In this document: positions 33,703-43,652 of the stretch, in pieces
How positions within the stretch are numbered: position 1 is the stretch's first letter
Layout: each line of letters starts with the position of its first letter
Notes under the pieces: generated by a model
Database searches by the model: none
What the model saw: the letters and a program-made list of their open reading frames with translations, nothing else
What the model was told of the DNA's origin: nothing
Assembly: GCF_025790165.1 (NCBI RefSeq)
Contig: NZ_CP094970.1
Span: 1,240,001 to 1,304,000, forward strand
Origin: Solicola gregarius
GTDB lineage: Bacteria > Actinomycetota > Actinomycetes > Propionibacteriales > Nocardioidaceae
Reading direction: 5' to 3'
Length of the DNA: 64,000 nucleotides
Position numbers and translations under genes: made by a program

Positions 33703-33770
33703 CCCCGTGGGCCGCACGTAAGTGCGGAAACACGCCGGCGTGTCGCACCTGAACGTGCGGCCCAGCGGGG
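33703..33770. repeat. Palindromic repeat, family 1 copy B
   Basis: Arms CCCCGTGGGCCGCACGT (33703-33719) and ACGTGCGGCCCAGCGGGG (33753-33770), with an inner stem-like core GTGCG/CGCAC and ACACGCCGGCGTGT (33730-33743). It fills the gap between the convergent metE and DedA genes, 8 bases after the metE stop and 4 before the DedA stop, and probably terminates both. Confidence 0.8.
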
Positions 33771-33774
33771 CTGG

Positions 33775-34458
33775 CTAGGGCTGCAGCTGCCCGGTCAGCG
33801 ACAGATCGGGCGCTGCGGCCAGGTCGGAGTGATGTGGCCGTGGCGCACCGGCACGCAGCAGGACCGGGTACCGGATCGGCGTGGGCCGGTGCCGCCACAC
33901 GGCCCAGGCCGTCGCCGCGATGGCGGCGGTTGCGACCAGCCACCAGGTCGCCGGACCGATCCGGTCGTACGTCGCGCGGGCGGTCGTGACGGCGAGGTTG
34001 CCGCCACCCACGTACACCGCCGCCCACAGCATCGACCCGGACAGCGAGGCGGGCAGGAACCGCGCGTACGCAAGCCCGGAGCTGCCCGCCGCGGCCGGCG
34101 TCAGCGTGCGTACCAGCGGCAGCATCCGGGTGAGGAACACCGCGGTCGCGCCGTGGCGGCGGAGCAGGTCCATGGCGCGGTCCCAGTGCTCCGTGCCCAC
34201 CCGCGCGACGGCGCGCGACCGCCGGATCCGGTCACCCTGCGTACGCCCGAGCCAGTAGCCCACATGGTCGCCCGAGCAGGCACCGAAGCTGACGGCCGCG
34301 AAGACGAGCAGGGTCGCGACCGGGCCGTCGACGGTGGCGGCGATCGCCACGACCGCGGTCTCCCCCGGCAGCACCATCCCGAGACCGAGGCCGGACTCCG
34401 CGAACGCGAACCCGTACGCGGCCGCCATGGCCACCGGCACGGACTGCAGGCCCAACAT
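33775..34458 (-). CDS. DedA-family membrane protein
   Basis: 227 residues, four to six membrane segments. ESGLGLGMVLPGETAVVAIAATV, GACSGDHVGYWLGR, FLTRMLPLVRTLTPAAAGSSGLAYARFL and a membrane segment before the Arg/His-rich C-terminal tail are the DedA/SNARE-associated signature. These proteins act in membrane lipid (undecaprenyl phosphate, phospholipid) flipping and proton balance. ATG 34458; an upstream in-frame start at 34515 is less likely. Divergent from the thioredoxin gene. Confidence 0.88.
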   Translation of the reverse strand: MLGLQSVPVAMAAAYGFAFAESGLGLGMVLPGETAVVAIAATVDGPVATLLVFAAVSFGACSGDHVGYWLGRTQGDRIRRSRAVARVGTEHWDRAMDLLRRHGATAVFLTRMLPLVRTLTPAAAGSSGLAYARFLPASLSGSMLWAAVYVGGGNLAVTTARATYDRIGPATWWLVATAAIAATAWAVWRHRPTPIRYPVLLRAGAPRPHHSDLAAAPDLSLTGQLQP

Positions 34459-34606
34459 GCCACGAATCCTGTCCGAGCGATGTTGCGCCCGGCGGTACGC
34501 GAGGCGACTTCGCATCGAACGCCCGGCGAATCCGGCGCGCCCGCAGGAACAGAACGTCGGCGGCACGTGTTCACCTGGTGGACACCTTTTCGAGAGGAAT
34601 CATGCA

Positions 34607-34972
34607 GTGACGACACGCAACCTGACCGGCGACGACTTCGAGACGACGGTCGAGTCCGACGGCATCGTCCTCGTCGACTTCTGGGCGGAGTGGTGCGGGC
34701 CATGCCGCCAGTTCGGCCCCGTATTCGAGGCCGCGTCGGAGAAGCACGACGACATCACCTTCACCAAGGTCGACACCGAGGCCGAGCCGATGCTGTCCGG
34801 CGGGCTGGGGATCAGCTCGATCCCGACCCTGATGGCGTTCCGCGACGGCATCTGCCTGTACGCGCAGCCGGGCGCGCTGCCGGCACCGGCCCTCGAGCAG
34901 CTGATCGACGCCGTGCGCGACGTCGACATGGACGAGGTACGCGCGGAGCTGGCGAGCCAGTCGTCCAGCTGA
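34607..34972 (+). CDS. Thioredoxin
   Basis: 121 residues. Thioredoxin fold with the active site DFWAEWCGPCRQFGPVF (Cys30 and Cys33), SSIPTLMAF holding the cis-Pro, and a slightly extended C-terminal tail (EVRAELASQSSS). GTG 34607 has GAGAGGAA upstream. A cytosolic disulphide reductase. A 32-bp palindrome lies 18 bases after the stop. Confidence 0.93.
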   Translation: MTTRNLTGDDFETTVESDGIVLVDFWAEWCGPCRQFGPVFEAASEKHDDITFTKVDTEAEPMLSGGLGISSIPTLMAFRDGICLYAQPGALPAPALEQLIDAVRDVDMDEVRAELASQSSS

Positions 34973-34990
34973 CCCGGGCCAACCTTGCCC

Positions 34991-35073
34991 CGCGGATTAC
35001 CATGGGCCCATGGTAATCCGCGCCGCTACCCAGCAAGTTTGCTGGGGGGCGGCGACAACTTGCTGGGTAGCGG
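34991..35073. repeat. Twin palindrome: 32-bp perfect palindrome plus 17-bp-arm inverted repeat
   Basis: The first part is CGCGGATTACCATGGG/CCCATGGTAATCCGCG (34991-35022), a perfect 32-bp palindrome. Directly after it CCGCTACCCAGCAAGTT (35023-35039) repeats inverted at 35057-35073 around a 17-base loop. It sits between the thioredoxin gene and the convergent LysE gene. The left half of the first palindrome with its flank is repeated at 63919-63947 after another gene. Confidence 0.85.
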
Positions 35074-35089
35074 TGGCCGATGCCGAGCG

Positions 35090-35737
35090 TCAGCGACTCG
35101 ACACCGCCACCCGCAGGCCGAGCCCGATCAGCACCACGCCGGAGATCGCCTCCATCCGGCGGCGTACGGTCGAGCGCCGGAACCAGGCGCCCACGCGCGC
35201 GACCCCGGCGGCGAGCGACAGATAGAGCACCAGCTCGATCGCCACCTGCAGCAGCCCCAGCCACGCCGTGGTCGCGAACAACGGTCGGTCGGCCGGGATG
35301 AACTGCGGGTAGAACGCGACCATGAACACCGCGGCCTTCGGGTTGGCCAGCTGCACCATCAGACCCTCGGCAACGGCGCCGAGCACGCCGCGCGAGCGGT
35401 CCGGTGAGTCATCGACGAGGTCCCGCGCATCGTCCAATCGGCGTTCACGCCACGCGGTACCCAACGCGCGTACGCCAAGGAAGAGCAGCACACCCGCACC
35501 CACCACCCGCAACGCGAGATACGCGACCTCCGACGCCGCGACCAGAGCCGCGAACCCGGCGGCGGCCAGCAGCGCCCATACGTAGATCCCCAGCTCGAGT
35601 CCGAGGATTGTGGCAGCCGCACTCCCGAACCCCCGCAGCGAGGCGCGCCGGATGATCAGCACCATCGCCGGTCCGGGGGACGCCGAGATGAGTGCGACGG
35701 CGATCGCGAACGACGGCAGCAGGGTCAGCATGTCCAT
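35090..35737 (-). CDS. LysE/RhtB-family amino-acid exporter
   Basis: 215 residues, six membrane segments. The first ends in ISASPGPAMVLIIRRASLRGF, the signature of the family, then LELGIYVWALLAAAGF, VVGAGVLLFLGVRAL and VQLANPKAAVFMVAFYPQFI. Exports amino acids such as lysine, threonine or homoserine lactone. Start ATG 35737 or ATG 35731. Confidence 0.9.
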   Translation of the reverse strand: MDMLTLLPSFAIAVALISASPGPAMVLIIRRASLRGFGSAAATILGLELGIYVWALLAAAGFAALVAASEVAYLALRVVGAGVLLFLGVRALGTAWRERRLDDARDLVDDSPDRSRGVLGAVAEGLMVQLANPKAAVFMVAFYPQFIPADRPLFATTAWLGLLQVAIELVLYLSLAAGVARVGAWFRRSTVRRRMEAISGVVLIGLGLRVAVSSR

Positions 35738-35764
35738 ACGCGTCAGTCTCGCACCGCGTACGCG

Positions 35765-36406
35765 TTACGGCGCGAGACGCTCGCGGTGCCAGCCGGACGG
35801 CGCCCGTGTGAACTTGATCCGGTCGTGCATCCGGCTCTCGCGCCCCTGCCAGAACTCGACCGACTCGGGCCGCACCAGGTAGCCGCCCCAGTACGCCGGC
35901 CGGCTCACGCCGTCGGGGTAGGCCGCGGCGGCGTCCGCATAGTGCTCGTCGAGAACGCCGCGATCGGCGATCGCACGCGACTGCGGTGACGCGACCGCAC
36001 CGAGCTGCGAACCGTGCGGCCGGGAGGCGAAGTACGCGTCCGAGTCTCCGGGTGACGTACGCGCGACGGTGCCCTCGATGCGTACCTGGCGCTCGATCTG
36101 GTGCCACAGCATGGTGAGGGCGGCGTACGGGTTGCTCTCCAGCTCCTCACCCTTGCGCGACTCGTAGTTGGTGTAGAAGCGCACGCCGTCGCCGTCGATG
36201 CCCTTCAGCAGGACGATCCGCACCGACGGCTTGCCGTCCGGAGAGGCCGTCGCGAGCGCCATCGCCGTTGGCTCGTGTAGACCCGCCGCGACCGCCTCCG
36301 CCATCCAAACGTCGAACAGGGCGATCGGGTCGTCGCCCGCGTCTGACTCGGCGAGACCGGAGCGTGCGTACTCGTTACGGATTCGCGACATGTCGATGCT
36401 GCTCAC
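35765..36406 (-). CDS. pdxH: Pyridoxamine 5'-phosphate oxidase
   Basis: 213 residues, complete PNPOx. AMALATASPDGKPSVRIVLLKGID binds FMN, FYTNYESRKGEELESNPYAALTMLWH, RQVRIEGTV, SRPHGSQLGAVASPQS and the C-terminal HDRIKFTRAP, WHRERLAP are diagnostic. It oxidises pyridoxine or pyridoxamine phosphate to pyridoxal phosphate. GTG 36406; ATG 36391 is an alternative. It diverges from a citrate synthase gene, a neighbourhood shared by other actinobacteria. Confidence 0.96.
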   Translation of the reverse strand: MSSIDMSRIRNEYARSGLAESDAGDDPIALFDVWMAEAVAAGLHEPTAMALATASPDGKPSVRIVLLKGIDGDGVRFYTNYESRKGEELESNPYAALTMLWHQIERQVRIEGTVARTSPGDSDAYFASRPHGSQLGAVASPQSRAIADRGVLDEHYADAAAAYPDGVSRPAYWGGYLVRPESVEFWQGRESRMHDRIKFTRAPSGWHRERLAP

Positions 36407-36485
36407 CCCTCCAACATAGGGCGTCGCGCCAGGCTGGTTCGGGCGGATACCGGCGTACGCACGCGGTCACGTGCAGAATGTGCGC

Positions 36486-37586
36486 ATGACTGTTGTCCAC
36501 GCCGGACTCGAGGGCGTCATCGCGTTCGAATCCGAGATCGCCGAACCAGACCGGGAAGGCTCCGCGCTGCGCTACCGCGGTGTCGACATCGAAGACATCG
36601 CCGGCCACGTGCCGTTCGAGAAGGTGTGGGGGTTACTCGTCGACGGGCGGTACGAGCCGGGGCTCCCGCCCGCACAGCCGTTCCCGATCCCCGTGCACTC
36701 GGGCGACATCAGGGTCGACGTACAGAGCGCGATCGCGATGATCGCACCCGCGTGGGGCCTGCGCCAGCTGTACGACATCGACGCCGACCAGGCCCGCGAC
36801 GACCTCGCGCGCACGGCGGTGATGGTGCTCTCGTACGTCGCACAGGCGGCCCGCGGGATCGGCGAGCCGATGGTGCCCGAGGCCGAGGTCGACGAGGCGT
36901 CCACCATCACCGAGCGGTTCATGATGCGCTGGCGCGGTGAGCTCAACCCCGCTCATGTGAAGGCCGTCGACGCGTACTGGGCGTCCGCCGCCGAGCACGG
37001 CATGAACGCGTCCACCTTCACGGCCCGCGTCGTCGCCTCGACGGGTGCCGATGTCGCCGCCGCTCTGTCCGCCGCGGTCGGAGCGATGTCAGGGCCGCTG
37101 CACGGCGGCGCGCCGTCACGGGTGCTGCACATGCTGGACGAGGTCGAACGCACCGGCGACGCACGCGCGTACGTGAAGGCGGTGCTCGACAACGGCGAAC
37201 GCCTGATGGGGTTCGGGCACCGGGTCTACCGTGCCGAAGACCCTCGTGCGCGCGTGCTTCGTCGTACGGCCCGCGAGCTCGCCGCGCCGAGGTACGAGGT
37301 CGCCGAGGCACTCGAGCAGGCGGCCCTCGCCGAGCTGCGTGAGCGTCGGCCCGACCGCGTCCTCGAGACGAACGTCGAGTTCTGGGCGGCGATCATCCTC
37401 GACTTCGCGGAGATCCCGCCACACATGTTCACGTCGATGTTCACCTGCGCACGCACGGCCGGCTGGAGTGCGCACATCCTCGAGCAGAAGCGCACCGGTC
37501 GGCTCATCCGCCCGTCCGCCGCGTACGTCGGCCCGGACGCGCGTCCGGCCGACAGCGTCGAGGGCTGGAACACCGCCTGGGCGTAG
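36486..37586 (+). CDS. citA: Citrate synthase 2
   Basis: 366 residues, short citrate synthase type. EGVIAFESEIAEPD at the start, LRYRGVDIEDI, the His-containing GPLHGGAPSRVLHML and MGFGHRVYRAEDPRA near 255, and ETNVEFWAAIILD with the catalytic region. Condenses acetyl-CoA with oxaloacetate in the TCA cycle; a second, usual citrate synthase should exist elsewhere. ATG 36486 is chosen, with MTVVHAGLEG; an in-frame ATG at 36471 lies upstream. Confidence 0.92.
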   Translation: MTVVHAGLEGVIAFESEIAEPDREGSALRYRGVDIEDIAGHVPFEKVWGLLVDGRYEPGLPPAQPFPIPVHSGDIRVDVQSAIAMIAPAWGLRQLYDIDADQARDDLARTAVMVLSYVAQAARGIGEPMVPEAEVDEASTITERFMMRWRGELNPAHVKAVDAYWASAAEHGMNASTFTARVVASTGADVAAALSAAVGAMSGPLHGGAPSRVLHMLDEVERTGDARAYVKAVLDNGERLMGFGHRVYRAEDPRARVLRRTARELAAPRYEVAEALEQAALAELRERRPDRVLETNVEFWAAIILDFAEIPPHMFTSMFTCARTAGWSAHILEQKRTGRLIRPSAAYVGPDARPADSVEGWNTAWA

Positions 37587-37729
37587 GTACGAGACGAGCG
37601 TCCAGACACGCCCGACGACCGGTCGCTATCGGACTGAGTCAGTCTGCTGCGCGGGTGTAGTAGGCGACGAACACGGTGTCGACTTCAGCTGGCTCCCGTC
37701 GATGGCGACGGCGCAACGTGCCTTGCGAG

Positions 37730-37763
37730 GGCACGTACGCCATCGTTGCCGTACGTACGTGCC
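37730..37763. terminator. Bidirectional stem-loop between convergent genes
   Basis: GGCACGTACG (37730-37739) and CGTACGTGCC (37754-37763) form a perfect 10-bp stem over 14 bases. It lies between the citrate synthase gene and the convergent anti-sigma gene, 7 bases after the latter's stop. Otherwise this 180-base gap shows nothing. Confidence 0.55.
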
Positions 37764-37769
37764 GCGGCG

Positions 37770-38444
37770 CTACTCAGACGGCGGCTCGCCGGTCATGTCG
37801 TAGGCACCGATTCCGAGCAGCCCGTCGAACTCCTTGCTCGCGTCGCCCTCGGTCGAATTGACGTGGAACCCACTAAGCAAGAGACTCAACTTGATCGTGA
37901 CTGGCTCACCCGCCGTAGCACCGTGCCGACGCCAGTAGGCTCTCACGTCTTCTGCAGTTCCCACGCCACCCACCTGAAGTGGGGCGAGCTCTTTCGCGTC
38001 CACGACAGGACTGGCTTGAGCACAGTTGGGTTCGATTCGACGACCGTTCACCCTCACGACTGCCACACGTCCATGCGCTGCACGCTCCGCACAATCCAAC
38101 GCCACGAGGAAATCCAGGTCGTCCGGCGTGAACGTGAGCGTGACAATCTCTTGGCCCTTATCGCCCGTTACCGATGTGTACATCGTATAACCGTCGATCG
38201 TCACCGGGAATCGTTCGGTCTCTTCGGACCGCCCGGCCGGTGCCGGTCCGGTGTCGTCGTCAGACAGGAGCGGCACGGTCACAAGTCCAACGACAACGAG
38301 CACCACCGCCGCGAGGGTTGCGAGGCCCCTGTGACGGCGCTGATCGGCCGCCTTCTCCCGGATCCGAGTCATCCGATCCGGGACCGGAACATCGGTCTCG
38401 TGCGCCCGCTCGCGGAACGTGGCGCGCAGATCGTCCTCGATCAA
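37770..38444 (-). CDS. Membrane protein, probable anti-sigma partner
   Basis: 224 residues. N-terminal cytoplasmic stretch of about 40 residues (MTRIREKAADQRRHRG), one membrane segment near 40-60 (LATLAAVVLVVVGLVTVP), then an outside domain with two cysteines (VALDCAERA, EPNCAQASP). The order sigma-factor gene then single-span membrane protein with overlapping TTGA start, TTG 38444, is that of a sigma/anti-sigma pair. It has no clear zinc-finger (HxxxCxxC) anti-sigma motif, so the assignment rests on position and topology. Confidence 0.7.
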   Translation of the reverse strand: MIEDDLRATFRERAHETDVPVPDRMTRIREKAADQRRHRGLATLAAVVLVVVGLVTVPLLSDDDTGPAPAGRSEETERFPVTIDGYTMYTSVTGDKGQEIVTLTFTPDDLDFLVALDCAERAAHGRVAVVRVNGRRIEPNCAQASPVVDAKELAPLQVGGVGTAEDVRAYWRRHGATAGEPVTIKLSLLLSGFHVNSTEGDASKEFDGLLGIGAYDMTGEPPSE

Positions 38445-38995
38445 AGCGATCGTCCCCCATCTCCCGTGTCGGCGACGATATAGGTCCCGTCCAACGTCGG
38501 ATCACGACGAAGCCGTGTCAGGGCCTTACTGGTCTGGCTCTTTACCGTACCAACCGAGCAACCCATAACCTCGGCGATCTGGGCTTCGCTCAGGTCCTCG
38601 TAGTAGCGGAGCACGAGCGTGGCGCGTTGTCGTTTCGGTAGCCGGCCGACCGCTTCCCAGAGATCGAACTTCGGTCCCACGGCGTCCGTCGGATCCCTGT
38701 CTGCGCCTTCGGGAAGGAACTCGGTGGGACGTTCCCCGTTCCAGCGACGTCGTCTCCAGCTCAGGTGCTCGTTGATCAGCATCTTGTGGACGTAGGGCAC
38801 CGGGCTACCCTTGATGCGCTTCCATTTCCGCCAAGCCTTCGCCAGCACCGTCTGAACGAGATCCTCGGCGAGGTGATTGTCGCGCGTGAGAAGGTACGCG
38901 GTGCGACGGAGCACGCCCGCCCGCGCCGCGACGAACTCCTCGAACGGGATCTGACGAGTCGAATCGCAGTCAGGCTCACACGATTCCGTACTCAC
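38441..38995 (-). CDS. SigE-family ECF RNA polymerase sigma factor
   Basis: 184 residues. Region 2: FEEFVAARAGVLRRTAYLLTRDNHLAEDLVQTVLAKAWRKW; region 4: LPKRQRATLVLRYYEDLSEAQIAEVMGCSVGTVKSQTSKALTRLR, the SigE-family actinobacterial ECF pattern. ATG 38995. Its last codon overlaps the TTG start of the membrane protein gene. The target promoters and signal cannot be read here. Confidence 0.92.
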   Translation of the reverse strand: MSTESCEPDCDSTRQIPFEEFVAARAGVLRRTAYLLTRDNHLAEDLVQTVLAKAWRKWKRIKGSPVPYVHKMLINEHLSWRRRRWNGERPTEFLPEGADRDPTDAVGPKFDLWEAVGRLPKRQRATLVLRYYEDLSEAQIAEVMGCSVGTVKSQTSKALTRLRRDPTLDGTYIVADTGDGGRSL

Positions 38996-39140
38996 TCACT
39001 GCCCCTCCCGCAGCTCCGGTCCACGTCGTCCCACGAGCCAATTCATCTGGATGAGTGACCCTACCGATGACCACGGCTTGATGCACCTGCGTGGACATGC
39101 TCACGCATCTTGCTTGTCCTCGCGACCCCAGACAGACGTA

Positions 39141-39176
39141 GAGCGGCCATCGAACCGCGTGGTTCGATGGCCGCTC
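39141..39176. terminator. Intrinsic-type stem-loop
   Basis: GAGCGGCCATCGAACC (39141-39156) and GGTTCGATGGCCGCTC (39161-39176) form a perfect 16-bp stem with the tetraloop GCGT, followed by GTTTGATC. It begins 15 bases after the stop of the secreted basic protein gene (minus strand) and can end it. Confidence 0.85.
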
Positions 39177-39191
39177 GTTTGATCATTCCGA

Positions 39192-41068
<1,877 letters not shown>

Positions 41069-41074
41069 CGACAC

Positions 41075-41142
41075 CCCCGCTGGGCCGCGCGTTTCAGCCG
41101 CGTTCTCCGCGACTTCGGGGCTCAAACGTGCGGCTCAGCGGG
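41075..41142. repeat. Palindromic repeat, family 1 copy C
   Basis: Arms CCCCGCTGGGCCGCGCGT (41075-41092) and ACGTGCGGCTCAGCGGG (41126-41142), two mismatches. The outer arms match copy B; the inner core differs (GCCGCG...). Located between convergent genes, 6 bases after the serC stop, and the right arm includes the stop codon of the minus-strand gene (41135-41137). Confidence 0.8.
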
Positions 41143-42118
41143 CTCTGCTGCGGCGTGCCGCGATCACGAGACACCCGACCAGCAGTACGAGCACGACGCC
41201 GAGGCCGACGAGAATCCTGACCCCGAGGTCGAGTTGCGACTGCTCGTCGCTCTGATCGTCGGATGCGTTGTGGCGTTCGGACTTCGGCGTCGCGTCGGTC
41301 GGCTCGGGTAGGTCGATCCGAAGGATCTGAGACGGCAGTCCTTCGGTGCCGACGAGGAACGACCGGCCGTCCGGCTCGACCGCCAACGACTCGCCCTGGC
41401 GCTGGGCGGGCAGCTCGGTCGACCACGTCTCCTTCCAGGTCTTCGAGTCGTACGCGACCGCATTCCCGTACGTACGCAGGACGATCCGGTCGCCGTCCGG
41501 GGTGAACGATCCGTCGGTGACGATTCCCGGCACCTGCGCCTTGCGGACGGGCCGCAGCACGTTGGGCCGATCGGCGCGAAGGTGAGCAGGCGCGCGGTAC
41601 GCGGTGCCGGACACCAGGCCCTTGGACACGACGAGGATCTGCTGGGACTCCGGGCCGACGAGCAGCGTCTCGGCGTCCTGCGGACCATTGCGATAGCGCA
41701 GGGGGTAGCGCCTCGGTGTCACGGTCGAGTCGCCGCGGCCGGGCTCCGGGAACGCGTAGAGCGCGATGTCCGTGCGTGCGGCCGCGTTGTCACCGATGTC
41801 GGCCACCCACATCGTGCCGTCGGAGCCGAGCCCGAGCGCCTCGGTATCGGCGAGGGAGTAGCCGCTGAGGGTCGTGACGCCCACCACGTCCCCGCTCGCG
41901 CGGTCGATCGCGTACACCGAGGCGGCGTTGTCCGAGTCGTTGATCGTGTACAGCAACGACGGATCGGTCGGGCTCACGGCGAGACCGCTCGACTCGGCGA
42001 TGCGCTCGTCGGTGATGGTGGTGACGTGCTCGCCGTCGCGGTTCGCCTGCGCGGATGCGGGTAGCGCGATGGCGGCGGCGACGACGCCGGCGACGACGCC
42101 GGCAGCGCGACGGCTCAT
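41135..42118 (-). CDS. Beta-propeller-like exported protein with C-terminal membrane anchor
   Basis: 327 residues. A signal sequence (about 4-25), then repeats typical of a propeller: ERIAESSGLAVSPTDPSLLYTIND, DTEALGLGSDGTMWVADIGDN, GIVTDGSFTPDGDRIVLRTYG, GESLAVEPDGRSFLVGTEG. A single membrane segment at about 300-320 is followed by RRSRAR. So the domain faces outward. ATG 42118 overlaps the stop of a 29-residue ORF. Function unknown; possibly binds a sugar or metabolite. Confidence 0.8.
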   Translation of the reverse strand: MSRRAAGVVAGVVAAAIALPASAQANRDGEHVTTITDERIAESSGLAVSPTDPSLLYTINDSDNAASVYAIDRASGDVVGVTTLSGYSLADTEALGLGSDGTMWVADIGDNAAARTDIALYAFPEPGRGDSTVTPRRYPLRYRNGPQDAETLLVGPESQQILVVSKGLVSGTAYRAPAHLRADRPNVLRPVRKAQVPGIVTDGSFTPDGDRIVLRTYGNAVAYDSKTWKETWSTELPAQRQGESLAVEPDGRSFLVGTEGLPSQILRIDLPEPTDATPKSERHNASDDQSDEQSQLDLGVRILVGLGVVLVLLVGCLVIAARRSRAR

Positions 42119-42204
42119 CGGCTGACCAGGGCCGCGACCAGCACGACGATCAGCAGGAGTACGAGCAGCCCCGGAATCAACATGCGGCGGTATCGGGGAT
42201 GCAC
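42115..42204 (-). CDS. 29-residue single-pass membrane peptide
   Basis: GTG 42204 to TGA 42115: a basic start (HPRYRRM) and a hydrophobic stretch LIPGLLVLLLIVVLVAALV ending in SR. The stop overlaps the ATG of the propeller protein (ATGA), the coupling seen in the rest of this genome, which supports that it is translated. No named family; a small membrane protein that could assist the next product. Confidence 0.55.
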   Translation of the reverse strand: MHPRYRRMLIPGLLVLLLIVVLVAALVSR

Positions 42205-42232
42205 GGGTAAACCGTAAGCCCCGCACGGTGAG

Positions 42233-42306
42233 GAGAGGGTTCTGGCCCTGTGAGGAGAGGATTTCGGTGCACCGAAATCCTCTCCTCACAGGGCCAGGAT
42301 CCTCTC
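42233..42306. repeat. 74-bp palindrome with 56-bp perfect core
   Basis: Positions 42242-42297 are a perfect palindrome (GGCCCTGTGAGGAGAGGATT from 42244, mirrored around 42269/42270 at GGTGCACC). With a few wobble positions it extends to 42233-42306. It begins 28 bases before the propeller operon's first start codon and ends 8 bases from the MFS gene's stop (42315), so it sits where the MFS transcript should end. A hairpin of this length is far longer than ordinary terminators. Confidence 0.85.
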
Positions 42307-42314
42307 GTCAGCGT

Positions 42315-43652
42315 TCAGTTGGAGGCGGCGTCGTTGGCGGCAGCGCGGAGTTCGCGCTCGCGTACGCGGGCCTGGATGATCTCGGCGCGGGACGCGACCA
42401 CCCAGGTGGGCCGGCGCCCGAGCTTCGGTCGTACGACCAGACCGGTGTGCCGGGTGAACAGCGCGAGCGCGACAAGAGTGCCGACCAGCGTGATCAGGCC
42501 GCCGGCGATGAGCGTCCAGCGCGCGCCGAACGCTTCGCCGATCCAGCCGATGAACGGCGCCCCGAGCGGCGTACCCCCGAGGAAGATCATCAGGTACAGC
42601 GCGGAGACGCGTCCACGCATCTGCGGGTCGACCGACAGCTGGATCGTGGCGTTCGCCGACGTCACCATCGTCAGCGCCGTCAGCCCGAGCAGCGGGAGGA
42701 TGACGGCGAACGTGAGGTACGTCGGCATCAGGCCCGACGCGATCTCAACGAACGCGAACGCCACCGCGGCACCGACCACGAGCCGCTGTCGCGGACGCGG
42801 GCGACGCGCCGCGAGCAAGGCGCCGCCGAGAGATCCGATCGCCATGATCGAGCCGAGCAAGCCGTACTCACCCGCGCCCTTGTGGAACACCTCGGTGGCC
42901 ATCAGCGCGCTGGTCATCTGGAAGTTCATCCCGAACGTGCCCACGAAGAACACGGTCGCGAGCAGCAGCATCAGGTCGGGCCGCGAGCGGACGTATCGGA
43001 TGCCGTCGCGTACAGCGCCCTTGCCTCGGTCGGCCGGTTCCGATGGGCGCAGTTCGCGGGTGTCGAGGATGCGCAGCGAGTACAGCACCGCCAGGTAGCT
43101 GAGCGCATTGATGACGATCACCCACCCGGTCGCTGCGGCCCCGGAACCGAGCGCGGCGATCATCACGCCGGCGACGGCCGGGCCGATCATCCGACCGGAG
43201 TTGAACGATGCGGAGTTCAGACCGACGGCGTTGGACAGGTCGTCGGGTCCGACCATCTCGACGACGAAGGACTGGCGTGCCGGCGCGTCGAACGCGGTCG
43301 CGATACCGAACGCGAACGCGAGCACGTACACATGCCATGGCACGGCGACGCCGGTGATCGCGAGTACGCCGAGCAGGGCAGCCGGAAGGGCCATCGCGAT
43401 CTGGGTCACCGACAGCACGGTGCGCTTCGGGAAGCGGTCGGCGACGAGGCCGGCGTACGGCGAGATCAGCAGCGCGGGCAGAAGCTGGAGTCCGGTCGTG
43501 ATGCCGAGCGCCGTTCCGCTGTTGTCGGTGAGCTGCAGGACCAGCCAGTCCTGTGCGACCCGCTGCATCCACGTGCCGACGTTGGAGATGAGTGCGCCTG
43601 CCGCGTAGATGCGGTAGTTGCGAATCGCCAGCGAGCGGAATGTCGGACTCAA
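42315..43652 (-). CDS. MFS transporter
   Basis: 445 residues, 12 predicted segments. Opens with SPTFRSLAIRNYRIYAAGALISNVGTWMQRVAQDWLVL, then GLVADRFPKRTVL (motif A-like) and DAPARQSFVVEMVGPDDLSNAVGLNSASFN, as in the enterobactin/macrolide exporter group. TTG 43652 overlaps the stop of the MarR gene, so the regulator controls the exporter's translation as well as its transcription. Substrate unknown, probably a drug or metabolite. Confidence 0.9.
   Translation of the reverse strand: MSPTFRSLAIRNYRIYAAGALISNVGTWMQRVAQDWLVLQLTDNSGTALGITTGLQLLPALLISPYAGLVADRFPKRTVLSVTQIAMALPAALLGVLAITGVAVPWHVYVLAFAFGIATAFDAPARQSFVVEMVGPDDLSNAVGLNSASFNSGRMIGPAVAGVMIAALGSGAAATGWVIVINALSYLAVLYSLRILDTRELRPSEPADRGKGAVRDGIRYVRSRPDLMLLLATVFFVGTFGMNFQMTSALMATEVFHKGAGEYGLLGSIMAIGSLGGALLAARRPRPRQRLVVGAAVAFAFVEIASGLMPTYLTFAVILPLLGLTALTMVTSANATIQLSVDPQMRGRVSALYLMIFLGGTPLGAPFIGWIGEAFGARWTLIAGGLITLVGTLVALALFTRHTGLVVRPKLGRRPTWVVASRAEIIQARVRERELRAAANDAASN

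Noticed and set aside
34991-35073. Terminal inverted repeats of a MITE
   Set aside because: The two palindromes are separate and no target duplication is visible, so only a palindromic repeat is claimed.
37587-37769. Possible transposase fragment after citA
   Set aside because: A few residues look suggestive but no motif or frame supports it.
42250-43098. Long plus-strand frames through the MFS and NCS2 genes
   Set aside because: They are mirror frames of GC-rich genes on the other strand, rich in Arg, Ser and Pro without any domain.
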